Below, piece by piece: positions 60,129 through 64,000 of a DNA stretch of 64,000 nt. The position numbers were made by a program, and so were the translations under genes. Under the pieces are notes generated by a model. The model saw only the letters and a list, made by a program, of their open reading frames with translations, was not told the origin of the DNA and did not search any database. The DNA lies in the NCBI RefSeq assembly GCF_003324565.1, contig NZ_QOLA01000002.1, positions 248,001 to 312,000 on the forward strand, given 5' to 3'. Numbering within the stretch: position 1 is the stretch's first letter; each line of letters starts with the position of its first letter. Origin of the DNA: Streptomyces sp. SDr-06 (GTDB lineage Bacteria; Actinomycetota; Actinomycetes; Streptomycetales; Streptomycetaceae).

Positions 60129-61199
60129 ATGTCCCTACGCCGCCGCGGCACCGCCGCCGTAGCCCTCGCCGTGGCCGCCGGACTCTCCCTCGCGGCGTGC
60201 GGAAGCGGAGACGGCGGGAACGGCGGGAACGGCGGCGGCGCAGCCTCCGCCCCGGCCTCGGGGAAGACGGACGCGGGCGGCAAGAAGTCCGTCGCCCAGG
60301 GCGGCAAGGACTTCGCGGCGGCCGCCGAGAAGACCGCGGCCATGGGGACCGACGCCCCGGCCGGCCGGTTCCCGCGCACCGTCAAGCACGCCATGGGCGC
60401 CACCGAGATCAAGGCGCGGCCCGAGCGCGTCGTCGTCCTGGACGTCGGCGAGTTCGACAACGTCGTCTCGCTCGGCGTGCAGCCCGTCGGCTACGCCCCC
60501 ACCGAGGGCGACGAGGGCATCCCCAGCTACCTGAAGAAGGACGCGGGCGACCCGAAGAGCGTCGGCACGATCAACAGCCTCAACCTGGAGGCCATCGCCG
60601 CGCTGAAGCCGGACCTGATCCTGGGCAGCCAGCTGCGCGCCGCCGACAAGTACAAGGAACTCTCCAAGATCGCCCCCACGGTCTTCTCGATCCGCCCCGG
60701 CTTCCCGTGGAAGCAGAACTACCTGCTGAACGCCGCCGCTCTGGACAGGACCGCCGAGGCGAAGGCGAAGCTCGCCGCGTACGAGACGAGGGCCAGGCAG
60801 CTCGGCGGCGACCTCGGCGCGCACGAGCCGACCGTCACCATGCTCCGCTACATGCCGGGCAAGGTCCGCCTGTACGCGAAGGCCTCCTTCATCGGCACGA
60901 TCCTGGACGACGCCGGCATCCCGCGCCCCAAGAACCAGCAGGCCGTCGACCTGGCGACCGAGGTCGGCCCGGAGACCATCGACCAGGCCGACGCCGACTG
61001 GATCTTCACGGGGGTCTACGGCGACCCGAAGAAGTCCAAGCGGGACAGCGCCGAGTCGAACCCGCTGTGGAAGAACCTGAAGGCCGTCAAGGCCGGGCAG
61101 GCCAAGGACGTCAAGGACGAGACCTGGTACCTGGGGCTCGGCGTCACCGCCGCCGACTCCGTCCTGGACGACCTGCGCGGCTTCCTCGTCAAGAAGTAG
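60129..61199 (+). CDS. Siderophore/iron ABC transporter substrate-binding lipoprotein
   Basis: A 356-residue protein with a lipobox (LSLAACGSG, Cys about residue 22), a low-complexity Gly/Ala linker, and a class III periplasmic-binding-protein fold: RPERVVVLDVGEFDNVVSLGVQPVGYAP, NLEAIAALKPDLILGSQLR, KIAPTVF, ADWIFTGVYGDP. It captures a ferric siderophore on the cell surface. ATG 60129 follows AGGAG. The iron box upstream places it under DmdR control. No permease genes lie next to it. Confidence 0.88.
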   Translation: MSLRRRGTAAVALAVAAGLSLAACGSGDGGNGGNGGGAASAPASGKTDAGGKKSVAQGGKDFAAAAEKTAAMGTDAPAGRFPRTVKHAMGATEIKARPERVVVLDVGEFDNVVSLGVQPVGYAPTEGDEGIPSYLKKDAGDPKSVGTINSLNLEAIAALKPDLILGSQLRAADKYKELSKIAPTVFSIRPGFPWKQNYLLNAAALDRTAEAKAKLAAYETRARQLGGDLGAHEPTVTMLRYMPGKVRLYAKASFIGTILDDAGIPRPKNQQAVDLATEVGPETIDQADADWIFTGVYGDPKKSKRDSAESNPLWKNLKAVKAGQAKDVKDETWYLGLGVTAADSVLDDLRGFLVKK

Positions 61200-61247
61200 C
61201 CCCCGGCGGCCGACCGGCGGGGTGCGCGGCGCAGGTAACCTGTCTCC

Positions 61248-62108
61248 GTGCCCCGTCTGTCTGAAGTCATCGCCGAGCTCGACGCCCTCTGGCCGCCCGA
61301 GCGGGCCGAGGGATGGGACGCCGTCGGCACCGTCTGCGGCGACCCGGACGCCGAGGTGTACCGGGTCCTGTTCGCCGTCGACCCCGTCCAGGAGATCGCC
61401 GACGAGGCGCTGAAACTGGGCGCCGACCTGATCGTCACCCACCACCCTCTCTACCTGCGCGGCACCACCACGGTCGCCGCCGGGCACTTCAAGGGCCGCG
61501 TGGTGCACACCCTGATCAAGCACGACATCGCCCTGCACGTCGCGCACACCAACGCCGACACGGCCGACCCGGGGGTGAGCGACGCCCTCGCGGGCGCCCT
61601 CGACCTCCGCGTCGTCGGGCCCCTCGTGCCCGACGCCACCGACCCGGCGGGCCGTCGCGGGCTCGGCCGGGTCTGCGAGCTCGACCACCCGATGACGCTG
61701 CGCGCGTTCGGCGCGCACGCCGCCGCCCGGCTGCCCGCCACCGCGCAGGGCGTCCGCGTCGCGGGCGACCCCGACGCGCTGGTGCGGACCGTCGCGGTCA
61801 GCGGCGGCTCCGGCGACAGCCTCTTCGACGCCGTGCGCGCCTCGGGGGCCGACGCCTTCCTCACCGCCGACCTGCGCCACCACCCGGTGTCGGAGGCCGT
61901 GCAGCACTCAGCGCACTCCAAGGAACTCGGTCTGGTCGACGCCGCGCACTGGGCCACCGAGTGGCCCTGGTGCGAGCAGGCCGCCGCCCAGCTCGACGAG
62001 ATTTCCGACCGCCACGGCTGGGACCTGAGGGTCCACGTCTCGAAGACGGTCACCGACCCGTGGTCCGCCCACCACACCTCCCCTTCTATTGATGGAGCCC
62101 CCAACTGA
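61248..62108 (+). CDS. Nif3-like dinuclear metal-centre protein
   Basis: A 286-residue protein with the Nif3/YbgI metal motifs: GADLIVTHHPLY (HH pair), VAHTNADTADPGVSDALA, and C-terminal ADAFLTADLRHHPVSEA and VDAAHWATEW. The family (YqfO/Nif3) binds two metal ions and is linked to GTP cyclohydrolase I-like functions, without a confirmed reaction. The start is GTG 61248. It is the first of a tight operon with the zinc-ribbon and RNase H/phosphatase genes, an arrangement conserved in actinomycetes. Confidence 0.88.
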   Translation: MPRLSEVIAELDALWPPERAEGWDAVGTVCGDPDAEVYRVLFAVDPVQEIADEALKLGADLIVTHHPLYLRGTTTVAAGHFKGRVVHTLIKHDIALHVAHTNADTADPGVSDALAGALDLRVVGPLVPDATDPAGRRGLGRVCELDHPMTLRAFGAHAAARLPATAQGVRVAGDPDALVRTVAVSGGSGDSLFDAVRASGADAFLTADLRHHPVSEAVQHSAHSKELGLVDAAHWATEWPWCEQAAAQLDEISDRHGWDLRVHVSKTVTDPWSAHHTSPSIDGAPN

Positions 62109-62848
62109 ACGCCGCGCCCGCCGACCAGATCCGACTCCTCGACGTACAGGCGCTGGACGTCCGCCTGTCGCAGCTCGCCCACAAGCGGAAGTCGCTGCCC
62201 GAGCACGCCGAGATCGAATCGCTCAACAAGGACCTCGTCCAGCTGCGTGACCTCCTGGTCGCCTCGCAGACCGAGGAGAGCGACACCGCCCGCGAGCAGA
62301 CCAAGGCCGAGCAGGACGTGGACCAGGTGCGCCAGCGTGCCGCCCGCGACCAGCAGCGTCTCGACTCCGGCGCCGTCTCCTCGCCGAAGGACCTGGAGAG
62401 CCTCCAGCGCGAGATCGCCTCGCTCGCCAAGCGCCAGGCCGACCTGGAGGACGTCGTCCTCGAGGTCATGGAGCGCCGCGAGTCCGCGCAGGAGCGCGCC
62501 GCCGAGCTGACCGAGCGGGTCTCCTCCGTGCAGGCCAAGGTCGACGACGCGACCGCCCGCCGCGACGCCGCGCTCGGTGAGCTCGACGCCGAGGCCGCCT
62601 CCGTGACCAAGGAGCGCGAGATCGTCGCCGGGTCCGTCCCGGCCGACCTTCTCAAGCTCTACGACAAGCTGCGCGAGCAGCAGGGCGGCGTGGGCGCGGC
62701 CCGCCTCTACCAGCGCCGCTGCGAGGGCTGCCGCCTGGAGCTCAACATCACCGAGGTCAACGAGGTCAAGGCGGCCGCTCCTGACGCGGTCCTGCGCTGC
62801 GAGAACTGCCGCCGCATCCTGGTGCGCACCTCGGAATCGGGTCTGTAA
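62105..62848 (+). CDS. Coiled-coil C4 zinc-ribbon protein with a CTG start
   Basis: A 247-residue protein: long coiled coil (about residues 10-180) and a C-terminal zinc ribbon with cysteines in CEGCRLEL and CENCRRIL. No ATG/GTG/TTG lies in a sensible position near the conserved N-terminus NAAPADQIRLLDVQALD; the codon before it is CTG at 62105, preceded by GGAG at seven bases, and it overlaps the Nif3 stop by four bases (CTGA). Homologues in this operon are possible nucleic-acid-binding proteins of unknown role. Confidence 0.8.
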   Translation: MNAAPADQIRLLDVQALDVRLSQLAHKRKSLPEHAEIESLNKDLVQLRDLLVASQTEESDTAREQTKAEQDVDQVRQRAARDQQRLDSGAVSSPKDLESLQREIASLAKRQADLEDVVLEVMERRESAQERAAELTERVSSVQAKVDDATARRDAALGELDAEAASVTKEREIVAGSVPADLLKLYDKLREQQGGVGAARLYQRRCEGCRLELNITEVNEVKAAAPDAVLRCENCRRILVRTSESGL

Positions 62849-64000
62849 GTGCCGTCCGCCGGGCGCGAGTTCGTCGTCGAGGCCGACGGCGGCTCCCGGG
62901 GCAACCCGGGTCCCGCCGGTTACGGAGCGGTCGTCCTCGACCCGGTGACCGGCGAGACGCTCGCCGAGACCGCCGAGTTCATCGGCGTCGCCACCAACAA
63001 CGTCGCCGAGTACAAGGGGCTGATCGCGGGCCTGCGGGCCGCGCGCGAGCTCGACCCGGCGGCGCGGGTGCGGGTCCGCATGGACTCCAAGCTCGTCGTC
63101 GAGCAGATGACGGGCCGCTGGAGGATCAAGCACCCCGACATGAGGCCGCTCGCGGCCGAGGCGGCGCGCGTCCTGCCGTCCGCGCAGGTGTCGTACGAGT
63201 GGATCCCGCGCGAGCGCAACAAGCATGCCGACCGGCTCGCCAACGAGGCGATGGACGCGGGCGGGCGGGGCCGGCGCTGGGAGCCCTCGGCGTCCACGGC
63301 CGACCTCGCCGCCTCGGCCGACGCGAGTGCGGCCCGGGTCGTCGGGGACCACGCGGCGGGCGCGGCCAGGGCGCGGGCGGCGCTCGCGGGCGCGGCGTCG
63401 AGCGCCTCGGCTCCCGTGGGTGCGCCGGTCGCGGCGTCTGCGGCTGCTTCCGCTTCGGGGACAACTTCCGTACCGGGCAAGCCGGTTGAGGCCGCGCCCA
63501 CCGTCGGCTGGGGGGCGTCCGCCGATCTGGGGGCGCCCGCCACGTTCGTGCTGCTCCGGCACGGCGAGACGGCGCTCACGCCCCAGAAGCGGTTCTCCGG
63601 CAGTGGCGGAGGTGACCCCGAGTTGTCGGCCGTCGGGCGCGACCAGGCCGAGCGGGCCGCCGCCGCCCTCGCGGAGCGCGGCACCGTCGAGGTCGTCGTC
63701 TCGTCCCCGCTGCGGCGGTGCCGCGAGACCGCCGCGACCGTGGCGGCCCGCCTCGGGCTCGACATTCACGTCGAAGAGGGCCTGCGCGAAACGGACTTCG
63801 GGGCGTGGGAGGGGCTCACCTTCGCCGAGGTGCGCGAGCGGTACGCGGCCGACCTGGACGCGTGGCTCGGCTCCGCGAAGGCGGCCCCGACGGGTGGCGG
63901 CGAGAGCTTCGCGACCGTGGCCCGCCGGGTCGCGGCGGCCCGCGACCGGCTGATCGCCGCGTACCCCCGGCGCACGGTGCTCGCGGTGACCCATGTGACC
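62849..64000 (+). CDS. Bifunctional RNase H / acid phosphatase (C-terminus cut by the window edge)
   Basis: At least 384 residues before the window ends. The N-terminal part is a type I RNase H (VVEADGGSRGNPGPAGYGAVV, NNVAEYKGLIAGL, VRMDSKLVVEQM, WIPRERNKHADRLANEAM, giving the D-E-D-D catalytic set). After an Ala/Ser/Pro linker comes a histidine phosphatase domain (FVLLRHGETALTPQKRFSG, VSSPLRRCRETA, TDFGAWEGLTFAEV). Mycobacterial Rv2228c has the same fusion, with RNase H and alpha-ribazole/acid phosphatase activity. Start GTG immediately after the preceding stop. Confidence 0.9.
   Translation, partial: MPSAGREFVVEADGGSRGNPGPAGYGAVVLDPVTGETLAETAEFIGVATNNVAEYKGLIAGLRAARELDPAARVRVRMDSKLVVEQMTGRWRIKHPDMRPLAAEAARVLPSAQVSYEWIPRERNKHADRLANEAMDAGGRGRRWEPSASTADLAASADASAARVVGDHAAGAARARAALAGAASSASAPVGAPVAASAAASASGTTSVPGKPVEAAPTVGWGASADLGAPATFVLLRHGETALTPQKRFSGSGGGDPELSAVGRDQAERAAAALAERGTVEVVVSSPLRRCRETAATVAARLGLDIHVEEGLRETDFGAWEGLTFAEVRERYAADLDAWLGSAKAAPTGGGESFATVARRVAAARDRLIAAYPRRTVLAVTHVT

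Noticed and set aside
61451..63994. Long minus-strand frame opposite the Nif3, zinc-ribbon and RNase H genes
   Set aside because: It crosses three real genes and has no ribosome binding site or family resemblance.

Overview
This is a 64 kb chromosomal window from a high-GC actinomycete, almost certainly a Streptomyces. Supporting signs are the very high GC content, frequent GTG starts, AGGAG-type ribosome binding sites, GTGA/ATGA start-stop overlaps, a SapB-type class III lanthipeptide cluster, and a rare TTA codon confined to a developmental-type regulator. About 60 protein genes are supported. No rRNA, tRNA, CRISPR array or insertion sequence was seen.

Layout. 1-16 kb: mostly housekeeping and accessory genes (partial NERD-like protein, DUF1990, CorA-type channel, S4 RNA-binding protein, DUF2277, DedA, SodC-like secreted protein, DoxX, PhoD-like phosphatase, FetB-like permease, a manganese riboswitch with its TMEM165-type exporter, HAD phosphatase, peptidoglycan-binding protein, MFS pump with a MarR-like tail, GNAT, monooxygenase-like, flavin-binding and APH-like proteins). 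16.4-19 kb: divergent CYP125-like P450 and FadA5-like thiolase. 19-21 kb: secreted lipase and transglycosylase. 21-27.3 kb: a cobalamin-riboswitch operon of two cell-surface proteins plus a complete ECF transporter. 27.4-30.5 kb: MBL-fold hydrolase, aldehyde dehydrogenase and 3Fe-4S ferredoxin. 30.7-37.5 kb: lanthipeptide cluster (LanKC, precursor, two ABC exporters, convergent LuxR regulator). 37.8-42 kb: KstR-like TetR regulator divergent from a glycosyltransferase/methyltransferase/(alpha/alpha)6-barrel operon. 42-46.6 kb: lipoprotein, F420-dependent oxidoreductase, membrane protein, amidase, methyltransferase. 46.7-50.1 kb: fused acyl-CoA dehydrogenase and SCP2-type thiolase. 50.2-55.3 kb: MFS pump, two-component system and ABC-2 transporter. 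55.4-58.5 kb: MaoC hydratase, zinc alcohol dehydrogenase and SDR. 58.5-64 kb: small proteins, an iron-box-controlled siderophore-binding lipoprotein, and a Nif3 / zinc-ribbon / RNase H-phosphatase operon.

How the genes work together. The most striking feature is a scattered set of sterol or isoprenoid side-chain catabolism genes resembling the mycobacterial KstR regulon: CYP125, FadA5, a fused FadE34-like dehydrogenase, an Ltp1-like thiolase, a MaoC hydratase, an SDR, an Rv3520c-like F420 enzyme, an ALDH and a ferredoxin. A KstR-like regulator lies in the same window. Seven copies of a TNNAACNNGTTNNA-type palindrome lie upstream of these genes, four of them perfect. A second palindrome, TCTGACGNNNCGTCAGA, recurs five times, four times next to or near the first, and suggests an additional regulator. 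Ring-degrading enzymes are not in the window, so the true substrate is open. A second notable system is the cobalamin-riboswitch operon, where two separate surface proteins resemble the two halves of animal transcobalamin/intrinsic factor and are encoded with an ECF importer.
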